From Caldimonas tepidiphila (GTDB taxonomy: Bacteria; Pseudomonadota; Gammaproteobacteria; Burkholderiales; Burkholderiaceae_C), in contig NZ_QXMG01000041.1 in assembly GCF_003569765.1 (NCBI RefSeq), positions 1 through 53,276 of the forward strand: DNA of 53,276 bases. Direction: 5' to 3'. How positions within the stretch are numbered: the stretch's first letter is position 1; every line of letters begins with the position of its first letter. Below the pieces are notes generated by a model that saw nothing but the letters and a program-made list of their open reading frames with translations, was not told where the DNA came from and ran no database searches. The translations under genes were made by a program, and so were the position numbers. Below are positions 19,415 through 26,984 of this stretch, in pieces.

Positions 19415-19786
19415 TCAGTCGCAATGTCCGCATTCGGCATGGGACGGCTCGTCGAGCGCGAGGCGGTCGAGCTCGTCGACGTCGAGCGCGACGCAGCCGT
19501 CCTCGACGCGCACCGAGAAGCGCGGCGTGCGGCCCTCGTCGGGCGCGCGGGCGCAGCCGTCCTCCAGGCCGATCGTCCAGTTGTGCAGCGGGCAGGCGAC
19601 GCTCTCGCCGAACACGATGCCCTGGCTCAGCGGGCCGCCGCGGTGCGGGCAGCGGTCGAGCAGCGCGTAGACCTTGTCCCCGCCGGTGCGGAACAGGGCG
19701 ATGGCGGGGCCGCGCGCGCGCCGCACCTGGCGGGCGCCCTTGAGGGGGATGTCCTCGACGCGGCAGACGGTTTTCCATTGACTCAT
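19415..19786 (-). CDS. nirD: nitrite reductase small subunit (Rieske protein)
   Basis: Small subunit of NADH-dependent assimilatory nitrite reductase, 123 residues. The Rieske [2Fe-2S] ligands are all present: C46-x-H48 and C65-x2-H68 (CPHRGGPL, CPLHNW). In enterobacterial NirD these ligands are lost, so this one probably carries a real cluster. A Cys- and His-containing tail (HAECGHCD) ends the protein. It is separated from nirB by the inserted P-box protein gene. Confidence 0.93.
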   Translation of the reverse strand: MSQWKTVCRVEDIPLKGARQVRRARGPAIALFRTGGDKVYALLDRCPHRGGPLSQGIVFGESVACPLHNWTIGLEDGCARAPDEGRTPRFSVRVEDGCVALDVDELDRLALDEPSHAECGHCD

Positions 19787-19828
19787 GGGAGGCTCTCGAA
19801 GGATGTGGGGTAGGTGTGGAGCGGGGCC

Positions 19829-20650
19829 TCAGGCGGCGAGCCGCGCGTACTGGCCGGTGACGCGGTCCATCAGGTCGAGGATGTTCTCGCTGGTGCTGAA
19901 GACCTGGGCGGCGCGCGTGGCGCCGGCGCTGCCCTCCGCGCCGCGCTCGAGCGCGTTCTCGAAGAACACCCATTGCTGCCGCGCGAGCTCGAGGTCGCCG
20001 CGGATCGACGCGGTGGCCTGCGGCGCGGCGTCGAGCTCGCGCAGCGCGCGCACGAACTCCGCGCGCGCGGCGTCGAACTCGGCCCGCGCATTGGGCAGCG
20101 TCACGTTCCAGGACTGCACCAGGAAGAACTTCGCGGTGCGCTGCGACAGCATGCGCTGGCGGCCGGCGATGTTGACGAGCCGGCCCACCGGCTGGCCCGA
20201 GTGCTTCTCGAGCTGCGCGGTGCCCTGCTGCGCGAGCTGCAGCACGCGCGTGTCGAGCGCGATCAGCTCCGGCGTTGCGGTGCGCGCGGGCGCGGTGCCG
20301 ACGAGCGCGGTCTTGTACTGCCCCCACACCGGCTCGAGCGCGTCGTAGGTGCCGCGGATCTCGGGCGTCGGCGCGAAGAGCTTCAGCTCGACGAGCTGGC
20401 GGTCGAACAGCGCCATCGAGTCGTGCAGCACGCGCTCGGCGCGCGGCACGTCGATGCCCTGGCCGATCGCGAGCCAGGCCTTGGCCATGCGCTGCGACAG
20501 CATGCGCTGGCGGCCGGCCTTGTTGATCGCCTCGTTGAGGCTGTGGATCTGGGCGCGCGCGGCCGGGACGGCCGCGGCGAGGAGGCAGGCGCCGGCGGCC
20601 TGCATCAGGCGGCGGCGGGAGGCGGGCACGGGGGCGAAGCGATGACTCAT
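19829..20650 (-). CDS. Tat-exported protein with two NarX-like P-box motifs
   Basis: A 273-residue protein of the PilJ/'type IV pili methyl-accepting chemotaxis transducer N-terminal' family. The N-terminus SRRRLM plus a hydrophobic stretch and ARA|Q looks like a twin-arginine signal, so it should act in the periplasm. Two copies of a motif, AINKAGRQRMLSQR (41-54) and NIAGRQRMLSQR (160-171), resemble the nitrate-binding P-box of the NarX sensor, whose K49, R54 and R59 contact or surround nitrate; all three are matched in the first copy. The rest is helical. There is no transmembrane output domain, so it is a soluble binding protein. It sits between nirB and nirD. ATG 20650 is preferred over TTG 20668. 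Confidence 0.85.
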   Translation of the reverse strand: MSHRFAPVPASRRRLMQAAGACLLAAAVPAARAQIHSLNEAINKAGRQRMLSQRMAKAWLAIGQGIDVPRAERVLHDSMALFDRQLVELKLFAPTPEIRGTYDALEPVWGQYKTALVGTAPARTATPELIALDTRVLQLAQQGTAQLEKHSGQPVGRLVNIAGRQRMLSQRTAKFFLVQSWNVTLPNARAEFDAARAEFVRALRELDAAPQATASIRGDLELARQQWVFFENALERGAEGSAGATRAAQVFSTSENILDLMDRVTGQYARLAA

Positions 20651-20701
20651 TCTCGTTCTCGGTGGCAAGGGAGTGCGGGCAAGGGGGCGGCGCGCGCGGC
20701 C

Positions 20702-23146
20702 TCAGATCTCGATCGGCGCGAACTGGCGTGCGTCGACCGCCGCCTTCTCCTGCTCGAACCAGGGGTCGGGCTCGCCGTCGAGCGCGAACTGCAGCCGCTC
20801 CCATAGCGCGCGCCGGTTCCCGGCGTCGTCGAGCACCTTCTTCCTCACATGGTCGAGGCCGACGCGCTTGACCCAGTGGCAGGTGCGCTCCAGGTACCAG
20901 CCCTCCTCGCGGTAGAGCTGCAGGAAGGCGCCGCTGTACTCCATCACCTCCTCGGGCGTCCTGACCTTCACGAGGAACTCGGCGACCTCGGTCTTGATGC
21001 CGCCGTTGCCGGCGACGTAGATCTCCCAGCCGGAGTCGACGCCGATGATGCCCACGTCCTTGATGCCGGACTCGGCGCAGTTGCGCGGGCAGCCCGACAC
21101 CGCGATCTTGACCTTGTGCGGCGCGTACATCTTCCACAGCGCGCGCTCGATGTCCTTGCCCATCTGCGTGCTGTCCTGCGTGCCGAAGCGGCACCACTCG
21201 CTGCCGACGCAGGTCTTCACGGTGCGCAGCGCCTTCGCGTAGGCGTGGCCGCAGGGCATGCCGATGTCCTTCCAGACACCGGCGAGGTCCTCCTTCCTGA
21301 CGCCGAGCAGGTCGATGCGCTGCCCGCCCGTGACCTTGACGGTTGGGATCCGGTACTTGTCCACCGCGCCGGCGATGCGGCGCAGCTCGTCGGCGGTGGT
21401 CTCGCCGCCGAACATGCGCGGGATCACCGAGAAGGTGCCGTCCTTCTGGATGTTGGCGTGGGCGCGCTCGTTGATGAAGCGGCTCTGCGGGTCGTCCTTC
21501 GCCTCCTTGGGCCAGGTCGAGATCAGGTAGTAGTTGACCGCGGGGCGGCAGGAGCTGCAGCCGTCCGGGCTGCGCCAGTCGAGCGCCCGGTACACGCCGT
21601 CGATGGTCAGCAACTTCTGCTCGCGAATCGCGTCGCGCACCTCCTGGTGGCTGTGCTCGGTGCAGCCGCACATCGCCTTGTTCTTCGGCGAGGCGGAGTA
21701 GTCGCCGCCGGCGGTGAACATCAGCAGCTGCTCGACGAGGCCGGTGCAGGAGCCGCAGGAGGCGCTCGCCTTGGTGTGCTTCCTCACGTCCTCGAGCGTG
21801 AACAGGCCCTTCTCCTTGATCGCCTTGCAGACCGCGCCCTTGGTGACGCCGTTGCAGCCGCAGACCTCGTCGCTGTCCGCCATCGCGGCGGCCTTGCTCT
21901 GGCCCTGGTGGCCCGTGTCGCCGAGGTTCGATTCGCCGAACATCAGCTTGTCGCGCAGCTCGGCGACGTTCTTGCCCTCGCGCACCAGCTTGAAGTACCA
22001 GCTGCCGTCGACCGTGTCGCCGTAGAGGCAGGCGCCGACGAGCCGGTCGTCCTTGAGCACGAGCTTCTTGTAGACGCCGCCCCAGGGGTCGGACAGCACG
22101 ATCTCCTCGGTGCCCTCGCCGCCCATGAAGTCGCCGGCGGAGAACAGGTCGATGCCGGTGACCTTCAGCTTGGTCGAGACCTGGCTGCCGGTGTAGCGGC
22201 CGATGCCGAACTCGGCCAGGTGCGTCGCGCAGACCTTGCCCTGCTCGAAGAGCGGGGCGACCAGCCCGTAGGCGATGCCGCGGTGCGCCGCGCACTCGCC
22301 CACCGCGTAGATGCGCGGATCGGTGACGGTCTGCAGCGTGTCGGTCACGACGATGCCGCGGTTGCACAGCAGCCCGGCCTTCTCGGCGAGCTCCACGTTC
22401 GGGCGGATTCCGGCCGCCATCACGACGAGGTCGGCGGGGACCTCGCTGCCGTCCTTGAACTGCACCGCCTTCACCCGGCCGGCCTTGCCGCCGTCGCGGT
22501 CCCCGACCAGCGCCGCGGTCTGCGCCGGCAGCAGGAACTTCAGGCCGCGCTCCTCGAGCGACTTCCTCAGCAGGCCGCCGGCCACCGAGTCGAGCTGGCG
22601 CTCCATCAGCCAGTCGCCGATGTGCACCACCGTCACCTGCATGCCGCGCAGCATCAGGCCGTTGGCGGCCTCCAGGCCGAGCAGGCCGCCGCCGATCACG
22701 ACCGCGTGCCTGTACGTCTTCGCCGCCTCGATCATCGCGTTCGTGTCGGCGATGTCGCGGTAGCCGATCACGCCGTCGAGCTCGCGGCCGGGCACCGGCA
22801 GCATGAAAGGGTTGGAGCCGGTGGCCAGCAGCAGCCGGTCGTAGGCGGCCTCGGTGCCGTCCTCGGCGCGCACGACGCGACGGCGCCGGTCGATCTCGAC
22901 CACCTTCTTGCCCAGGTGCAGCGTGATGCCGTGCTCCTCGTACCACGACAGCGGGTTGAGGACGATCTCCTCGAGCGTCTGCTCGCCGGCGAGCACCGGC
23001 GATAGCAGGATGCGGTTGTAGTTCGGGTGCGGCTCGGCGCCGAACACCGTGATCTCGTAGAGGTCCGGGGCGATCTTCAGCAGTTCCTCGAGCGTGCGCA
23101 CGCCCGCCATGCCGTTGCCCACCATCACCAGCTTCATCTTCTTCAT
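20702..23146 (-). CDS. nirB: nitrite reductase (NADH) large subunit
   Basis: Siroheme enzyme reducing nitrite to ammonium in the cytoplasm with NADH, 814 residues. The order is: FAD/NAD(P)-binding reductase (VMVGNGMAG at the start, VVIGGGLLGLEAANGL), two BFD-like [2Fe-2S] regions (VCGCNGVTKG, ASCGSCTGLVEQLL, MCGCTEHSHQEV), then the nitrite reductase module with the siroheme-[4Fe-4S] cysteines in CVGSEWCRFG and SGCPRNCAESG. An AGGAG eight bases before ATG 23146 sets the start. It is the first gene of the minus-strand cluster and has a sigma-54-like promoter upstream. Confidence 0.96.
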   Translation of the reverse strand: MKKMKLVMVGNGMAGVRTLEELLKIAPDLYEITVFGAEPHPNYNRILLSPVLAGEQTLEEIVLNPLSWYEEHGITLHLGKKVVEIDRRRRVVRAEDGTEAAYDRLLLATGSNPFMLPVPGRELDGVIGYRDIADTNAMIEAAKTYRHAVVIGGGLLGLEAANGLMLRGMQVTVVHIGDWLMERQLDSVAGGLLRKSLEERGLKFLLPAQTAALVGDRDGGKAGRVKAVQFKDGSEVPADLVVMAAGIRPNVELAEKAGLLCNRGIVVTDTLQTVTDPRIYAVGECAAHRGIAYGLVAPLFEQGKVCATHLAEFGIGRYTGSQVSTKLKVTGIDLFSAGDFMGGEGTEEIVLSDPWGGVYKKLVLKDDRLVGACLYGDTVDGSWYFKLVREGKNVAELRDKLMFGESNLGDTGHQGQSKAAAMADSDEVCGCNGVTKGAVCKAIKEKGLFTLEDVRKHTKASASCGSCTGLVEQLLMFTAGGDYSASPKNKAMCGCTEHSHQEVRDAIREQKLLTIDGVYRALDWRSPDGCSSCRPAVNYYLISTWPKEAKDDPQSRFINERAHANIQKDGTFSVIPRMFGGETTADELRRIAGAVDKYRIPTVKVTGGQRIDLLGVRKEDLAGVWKDIGMPCGHAYAKALRTVKTCVGSEWCRFGTQDSTQMGKDIERALWKMYAPHKVKIAVSGCPRNCAESGIKDVGIIGVDSGWEIYVAGNGGIKTEVAEFLVKVRTPEEVMEYSGAFLQLYREEGWYLERTCHWVKRVGLDHVRKKVLDDAGNRRALWERLQFALDGEPDPWFEQEKAAVDARQFAPIEI

Positions 23147-23178
23147 ACTGCGCACTCCTGAAACGGGGCGTCGCCAAC

Positions 23179-23192
23179 GCAAGCGACATGCC
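23179..23192 (-). promoter_or_regulatory. sigma-54-like promoter of nirB
   Basis: On the minus strand GGCATGTCGCTTGC has the invariant GG and GC separated by exactly ten bases and a TTGC at -12. Transcription would begin near 23167, 20 bases before the nirB start. The -24 part differs from TGGCAC at the first and last positions, so this is a weaker match than the one upstream of narK. It contains a 10-base word that recurs near narK. Confidence 0.5.
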
Positions 23193-23210
23193 CGGGTTGT
23201 TCCACGCCGC

Positions 23211-23228
23211 CGCAGCAGGCCTGCTGCG
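23211..23228. repeat. perfect 18-bp palindrome upstream of nirB
   Basis: CGCAGCAGGCCTGCTGCG is self-complementary over all 18 bases. It is centred about 52 bases upstream of the predicted nirB transcription start, a position that would suit an activator or repressor dimer. It is not an NtrC-type GCACC-N5-GGTGC site. It also lies before the divergent phosphatase/kinase gene. Confidence 0.55.
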
Positions 23229-23295
23229 CGGCACGACGGGTAGAAAAGAACGTGTCGAGAACCATGAATCGCGCCGCCGGGCGCGCCGTCGGGCG

Positions 23296-25026
23296 GTGAG
23301 CTACGACGTGGACAGCGGCGCCTGCAGCCGCAGCGGGCAGCGCGAGGCGAACGAGGATTTCGCCGCGGTGGTGCATCCGGCGCCCCAGGATGAGGCGCGC
23401 GGGCTGATCGCCGCGGTGGCCGACGGCGTGTCGAGCGGCGGCGCGGGCGCGGAGGCCGCGCGCAGCACCGTGCGCAGCGTGCTCCAGGACTTCCACGCCA
23501 CGCCCGCCACCTGGGACACCACGGTCGCGCTCGACCGGCTCATCGGCGCGCAGAACGCCTGGCTCGCCGACCACAACCGGCGCCGCCAGGGCAGCGCGGG
23601 CGGCGGGGTCACCGCGATGTGCACGCTCACCGCGCTGGTGCTGCGCGGCCAGGGCTGGGCGATCGCCCACGTGGGCGACACGCGCTGCTGGCTGCTGCGC
23701 GGCGGCGAGTGCCTCCAGCTCACGCAGGACCACTGCCTCGACCATCCCGACCTGCGCAGCCAGCTCACGCGCGCGATCGGGCTCGACGCGCACGTCCACG
23801 TCGACTACGTCGAGGGCGAGCTGCGCCCGGGCGACACCTTCGTGCTCACGAGCGACGGCGTGCACGGCGTGCTCAGGCGCGAGCGCATCGCGGCGCTGGC
23901 GGGCGAGGGCGGCGCGCAGCAGGCGGCCGAGGCGCTGGTCGACGCGGCGCTGGCCGCCGGCAGCCGCGACAACGTCACCGCGATGGTGCTGCGCGTGCGC
24001 GGCCTCGCGCCCGGCCGGCTCGACGACCTGCTGCGCCGCAGCCGGCTGCTGCCGGCGCCACCACGGCTGAAGCCCGGCGAGAGCCTCGACGGCTACACCG
24101 TCCTCGCGCAGCTCGCCGACACCGGCGTGCACCGGCTCTACCGGGCCCGCGACGAGCGCAGCGGCGCCGAGGTGGTGCTCAAGGCGCTGCACGAGGCGCG
24201 CGCGAGCGACCCCGAGGAGCGCGCGATGCTCGCGCACGAGGCCTGGCTCGGCCAGCGCCTGACCGCGCGCGACGCGCGGGGCCTGGTGCGCGTGCACGAG
24301 CCGCGCGACCCGAGCGCCTTCTACGTCGTGTTCGACTGGCATGCCGGCCGCACGCTCGAGGAGCTGCTCGCGCAGGGCCGGCGCTTCGAGGTCGCCGAGG
24401 TAGTCGACGGCGCGATCGCGGTCGCCCGCGCGCTTGGCCGGCTGCACCGCATGGGCGTCGTGCATCGCGACGTCAAGCCCGACAACCTGCACCTCGGCGA
24501 GGACGGCCAGTGGCGGCTGCTCGACCTCGGCGTCGCGCTGTCCGGCCGCGAGCCGGCGGTGCAGCGCGAGCTGCACGCCGGCACGCCGAGCTACATGAAC
24601 CCCGAGCAGTGGGACGGCGGACCGCAGGGCGAGGGCGAGGGTGCCGACGCGATGAGCGACCTCTACGCCCTCGGCGTCACGCTCTACCGCTGGCTGACGG
24701 GCCGGCTGCCCTACGGCGAGATCGAGCCCTGGCAGACCGCGCGCTTCCGCCGCGATCCGCGCGCACCGTCGCGGCTGCGCCCGGACGTGCCGATCTGGCT
24801 CGACCACGTGGTGCTGAAGGCCGTGGCGCGCGAGCGGTCGCGCCGCTTCGAGACCGCCGAGGAGCTCGTGCTGGCGCTGCAGCGCGGCGCCTCGCGGGCG
24901 CTGCCCGCACCGGGCGCCACGCCGCTGGTCGCGCGCGACCCGGCCGCGCTGTGGAAGATCGGCCTGGCGGTCTCGCTGCTCTTCAACGCGCTGCTCGTGA
25001 TCTGGCTGCTGTTCCTGCCGCGCTGA
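23296..25026 (+). CDS. bifunctional PP2C phosphatase / Ser-Thr protein kinase
   Basis: A 576-residue fusion. Residues 1-235 form a PP2C domain (GQREANEDF, AVADGVSSGG, AHVGDTRCW, TSDGVHGVL, SRDNVTAMVL), which dephosphorylates Ser/Thr. Residues about 265-540 form a Hanks-type kinase: VVLKALHEA holds the lysine, HRDVKPDN has the catalytic D392, DLG replaces DFG, and GTPSYMNPEQW is the activation segment end. A single hydrophobic helix at about 552-574 anchors the C-terminus. The enzyme can both add and remove phosphate; its substrate is unknown. Homologues are known next to nitrate assimilation genes in Burkholderiales. GTG 23296 is chosen because the PP2C domain begins there; ATG 23188 would add 36 low-similarity residues and overlap the nirB control region. 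Confidence 0.85.
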   Translation: MSYDVDSGACSRSGQREANEDFAAVVHPAPQDEARGLIAAVADGVSSGGAGAEAARSTVRSVLQDFHATPATWDTTVALDRLIGAQNAWLADHNRRRQGSAGGGVTAMCTLTALVLRGQGWAIAHVGDTRCWLLRGGECLQLTQDHCLDHPDLRSQLTRAIGLDAHVHVDYVEGELRPGDTFVLTSDGVHGVLRRERIAALAGEGGAQQAAEALVDAALAAGSRDNVTAMVLRVRGLAPGRLDDLLRRSRLLPAPPRLKPGESLDGYTVLAQLADTGVHRLYRARDERSGAEVVLKALHEARASDPEERAMLAHEAWLGQRLTARDARGLVRVHEPRDPSAFYVVFDWHAGRTLEELLAQGRRFEVAEVVDGAIAVARALGRLHRMGVVHRDVKPDNLHLGEDGQWRLLDLGVALSGREPAVQRELHAGTPSYMNPEQWDGGPQGEGEGADAMSDLYALGVTLYRWLTGRLPYGEIEPWQTARFRRDPRAPSRLRPDVPIWLDHVVLKAVARERSRRFETAEELVLALQRGASRALPAPGATPLVARDPAALWKIGLAVSLLFNALLVIWLLFLPR

Positions 25027-25055
25027 GACGGGTGCCGGGTGCGCGGCAGGGCGGC

Positions 25056-25343
25056 TCAGCGCAAGCGGCCGACGTAGCGACCGCCGCTCGGCTCGGACGG
25101 CGCACCCGCTGGCTTCGCCGCGGCCGGCGGTGCGGCTGGCTGCGGCTCGGGAATCATCCGGAGCGAGTTCATCAGCTCGAGCCCCGCCATCAGCAGCTCC
25201 TCGTCCGTCGTGTCCATCACGGCGGTGAGGGTCTGGAGCGCGAACTCCCGGTCTGTCGCAAACCGCACCACATCGAAATTCTTCCCCTGGCGTGCCGCGA
25301 GCGTGCGCAGCCGGGCGATCTTCTGCAAGCTGGCCTGATCCAT
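25056..25343 (-). CDS. small uncharacterised protein of the nitrate locus
   Basis: A 95-residue protein with no recognised domain. Residues 1-62 are predicted helical and polar (begins MDQASLQKIARLRTLAARQGK) and include a TDEELLMAGLELMNSLR segment. The remainder is a Pro/Ala-rich flexible tail. A good ribosome site (AGGGG) lies six bases before ATG. It is convergent with the kinase/phosphatase gene (30 bases apart) and follows narK on the same strand after 111 bases. It could be a partner or substrate of the kinase, but that is only context. Confidence 0.65.
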   Translation of the reverse strand: MDQASLQKIARLRTLAARQGKNFDVVRFATDREFALQTLTAVMDTTDEELLMAGLELMNSLRMIPEPQPAAPPAAAKPAGAPSEPSGGRYVGRLR

Positions 25344-25454
25344 GTCGTCCCCTGTCGGCTATGTCGGTTTTGTCAGTGATCCGTTCGGCGGGCCCGAACC
25401 GGCGCGGCGACGCATATCGCGTGCCACGGCCGGTGCGGCGGGGTGCGGGTGGCA

Positions 25455-26717
25455 TCAGGCGCTCCGCGTGGCGCGCGAGGTGCCGGGCCGCGGGGCCGCG
25501 GCGGGCGTGCCGGGCCGGGCCCGCCCGCCCTTCTCGGCCCAGGTGCGCGTCCAGCGCAGCTGCACGAGGCGCAGCATCGCGAGCATCGCCAGCGCGAGCG
25601 CGGCGAAGGCGACGAAGCCCCACAGGTAGGTGCCGGCGTACTGCTTCGAGAGGCCCATCGCGTTGGGCAGGAAGCCGCCGCCGAGCGCGCCGACCTCGCC
25701 GATCATCGAGCCGGCCACCGCGGTGGTCAGCGGCCAGCGCAGCGGCACGAGCTGGAACAGCGCGCCGTTGCCCGCGCCCAGGGCGGCGAAGCACAGCATG
25801 AACAGCAGCGTCGTCACCACCACCGAGCCGCCGGCGAAGCCGCACATCACGAGGGTCACGGCCACCGCGAGCAGCACGCCGGTGAGCGTGTTGATGCCGC
25901 CGATGCGGTCGGACACGTAGCCGCCGAGCACGCGCACCGCCGAGCCCATCAGCGTCGCGAGCATCGTCAACTGCCCCGCCTCGACCTTGGTGACCTTGAA
26001 CTGGTCGTAGAAGTAGGTGGGCAGGAAGCTCGCGAGGCCGATGAAGCCGCCGAAGGTGACGATGTAGATCAGGCTGAAGGCCCAGCCGTCCTTCTCGAAC
26101 AGGCAGGAGACGTGCTCGCGGAAGGTCTGGTGCTCGCGGTCGGGCGGCTCCTTCGCGCAGAACCACATCACCGCCATCGGCACCAGCATCGTCAGCGCGG
26201 CCAGGCCGTACACGGTCTGCCAGCCGTAGGCGGTGGCCAGCGGCGGCGCGAACAGCACCGCGAGCACGGTGCCGGAGTTGCCGGCGCCGGCGATGCCCAT
26301 CGCCAGGCCCTTGTAGCGCGGCGGATACCAGCCGCTGCCCAGCGACAGCGCGACGCCGAAGCTCGCGCCGGCGATGCCCAGCAGCACGCCCATCAGCAGC
26401 ACGTCGTCGTAGCTGTCGACCGCGACGTAGCCGAACACCAGCGCGGCGATCACGAGGCCCATCTCGACCATCGCGGCGTTCTTGCGCCCGATGTACTGCG
26501 CCAGCACGCCGAGCGGGAAGCGCATCAGCGCGCCGGCGAGGATCGGCACCGAGATCATGAAGCCCTTCTGCGCCGGCGTGAGGTTGAAGGCTTCGCCGAT
26601 GAACGGGCCCATCGCGCCGTTGAGCACCCAGATCGCGAAGCAGAAGTCGAAGTAGAGGAAGGAGGCGAAGAGCGTCGGCCAGTGGCCCGCCTTCATGAAG
26701 GTCTTGTAGCTGGACAT
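25455..26717 (-). CDS. narK: NarK-type nitrate/nitrite transporter (MFS)
   Basis: Major facilitator superfamily protein of the nitrate/nitrite porter family, 420 residues with about twelve membrane segments. ALMRFPLGVLAQYIG in the second helix carries the anion-binding arginine, and the glycine-rich family signatures are SFGVALSLGSGWYPPRYKGLAMGIAGAGNSG and EVGALGGGFLPNAMG. In assimilation clusters it brings nitrate into the cell for NasA. The MSSYKTF start at 26717 is the family start; the longer open frame upstream is leader. A leader of about 258 bases with hairpins separates it from its sigma-54 promoter. Confidence 0.92.
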   Translation of the reverse strand: MSSYKTFMKAGHWPTLFASFLYFDFCFAIWVLNGAMGPFIGEAFNLTPAQKGFMISVPILAGALMRFPLGVLAQYIGRKNAAMVEMGLVIAALVFGYVAVDSYDDVLLMGVLLGIAGASFGVALSLGSGWYPPRYKGLAMGIAGAGNSGTVLAVLFAPPLATAYGWQTVYGLAALTMLVPMAVMWFCAKEPPDREHQTFREHVSCLFEKDGWAFSLIYIVTFGGFIGLASFLPTYFYDQFKVTKVEAGQLTMLATLMGSAVRVLGGYVSDRIGGINTLTGVLLAVAVTLVMCGFAGGSVVVTTLLFMLCFAALGAGNGALFQLVPLRWPLTTAVAGSMIGEVGALGGGFLPNAMGLSKQYAGTYLWGFVAFAALALAMLAMLRLVQLRWTRTWAEKGGRARPGTPAAAPRPGTSRATRSA

Positions 26718-26776
26718 CGTGGGTCTTTCGCAGGTGCGGGCGCGGTTCTCAGCAAGGACGGCCCGGGGCCGGACGC

Positions 26777-26853
26777 AGCGACATGCCGCCGCGCGGCAGC
26801 GGCCGGGGGGGCGGGACGGGGACGGCTCGGAAGGCGCGGTGGCGCATGTCGCT
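26777..26853. repeat. 10-base inverted repeat in the narK leader
   Basis: AGCGACATGC (26777-26786) and GCATGTCGCT (26844-26853) are exact inverted copies with 57 bases between them, within the narK leader. The same word occurs a third time upstream of nirB (23182-23191). It could be a protein-binding site, or the arms of a long stem in the leader RNA. Confidence 0.45.
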
Positions 26854-26858
26854 CTCCA

Positions 26859-26892
26859 GGGAAACTGCAGCGCCCGGCGCGGGCCGGGGGCG
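26859..26892 (-). terminator. possible attenuator hairpin in the narK leader
   Basis: On the minus strand CGCCC pairs with GGGCG and GGC with GCC around a four-base loop, with a two-base bulge (hairpin 26871-26892), followed by CTGCAGTTTCCC. The stem is strong but the T-tract is only three bases. It lies directly after the six-base-loop hairpin, as a terminator would in an ANTAR-controlled leader. Confidence 0.4.
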
Positions 26893-26908
26893 GGGAGGGC
26901 ACATGGCG

Positions 26909-26926
26909 GCGCACGGCACTGTGCGC
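26909..26926 (-). promoter_or_regulatory. ANTAR-type hexaloop hairpin in the narK leader
   Basis: On the minus strand GCGCAC-AGTGCC-GTGCGC is a perfect six-base-pair stem closing a six-base loop with A at loop position 1 and G at position 4. These are the conserved loop bases of RNA targets bound by ANTAR proteins. The opposite strand gives loop GGCACT, which does not fit, so the direction agrees with narK. An ANTAR gene is divergent from it. Confidence 0.6.
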
Positions 26927-26951
26927 GTGACCGGCGGTGCTGTCGCACGGT

Positions 26952-26973
26952 CGAGGTGCAGCGTCACACCTCG
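26952..26973 (-). promoter_or_regulatory. first leader hairpin of narK
   Basis: On the minus strand CGAGGTG and CACCTCG form a perfect seven-base-pair stem around an eight-base loop TGACGCTG, or eight pairs and loop GACGCT if a U-G pair closes it. It begins within two or three bases of the predicted sigma-54 transcription start. It may be the first of the paired stem-loops an ANTAR protein binds, but its loop has G rather than A at position 1. Confidence 0.5.
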
Positions 26974-26984
26974 GGGCGCTCTGT

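Noticed and set aside
16572-23234. Very long minus-strand open frame of over 2200 codons spanning nasA to nirB.
   Set aside because: Only its nasA part has family similarity. The rest is a GC-driven shadow of nirD, the P-box protein and nirB in another frame.
26952-26973. Treating the first narK leader hairpin as a certain ANTAR hexaloop.
   Set aside because: Its loop is eight bases, or six only with a U-G closing pair, and then has G instead of A at position 1. It is reported as a hairpin only.
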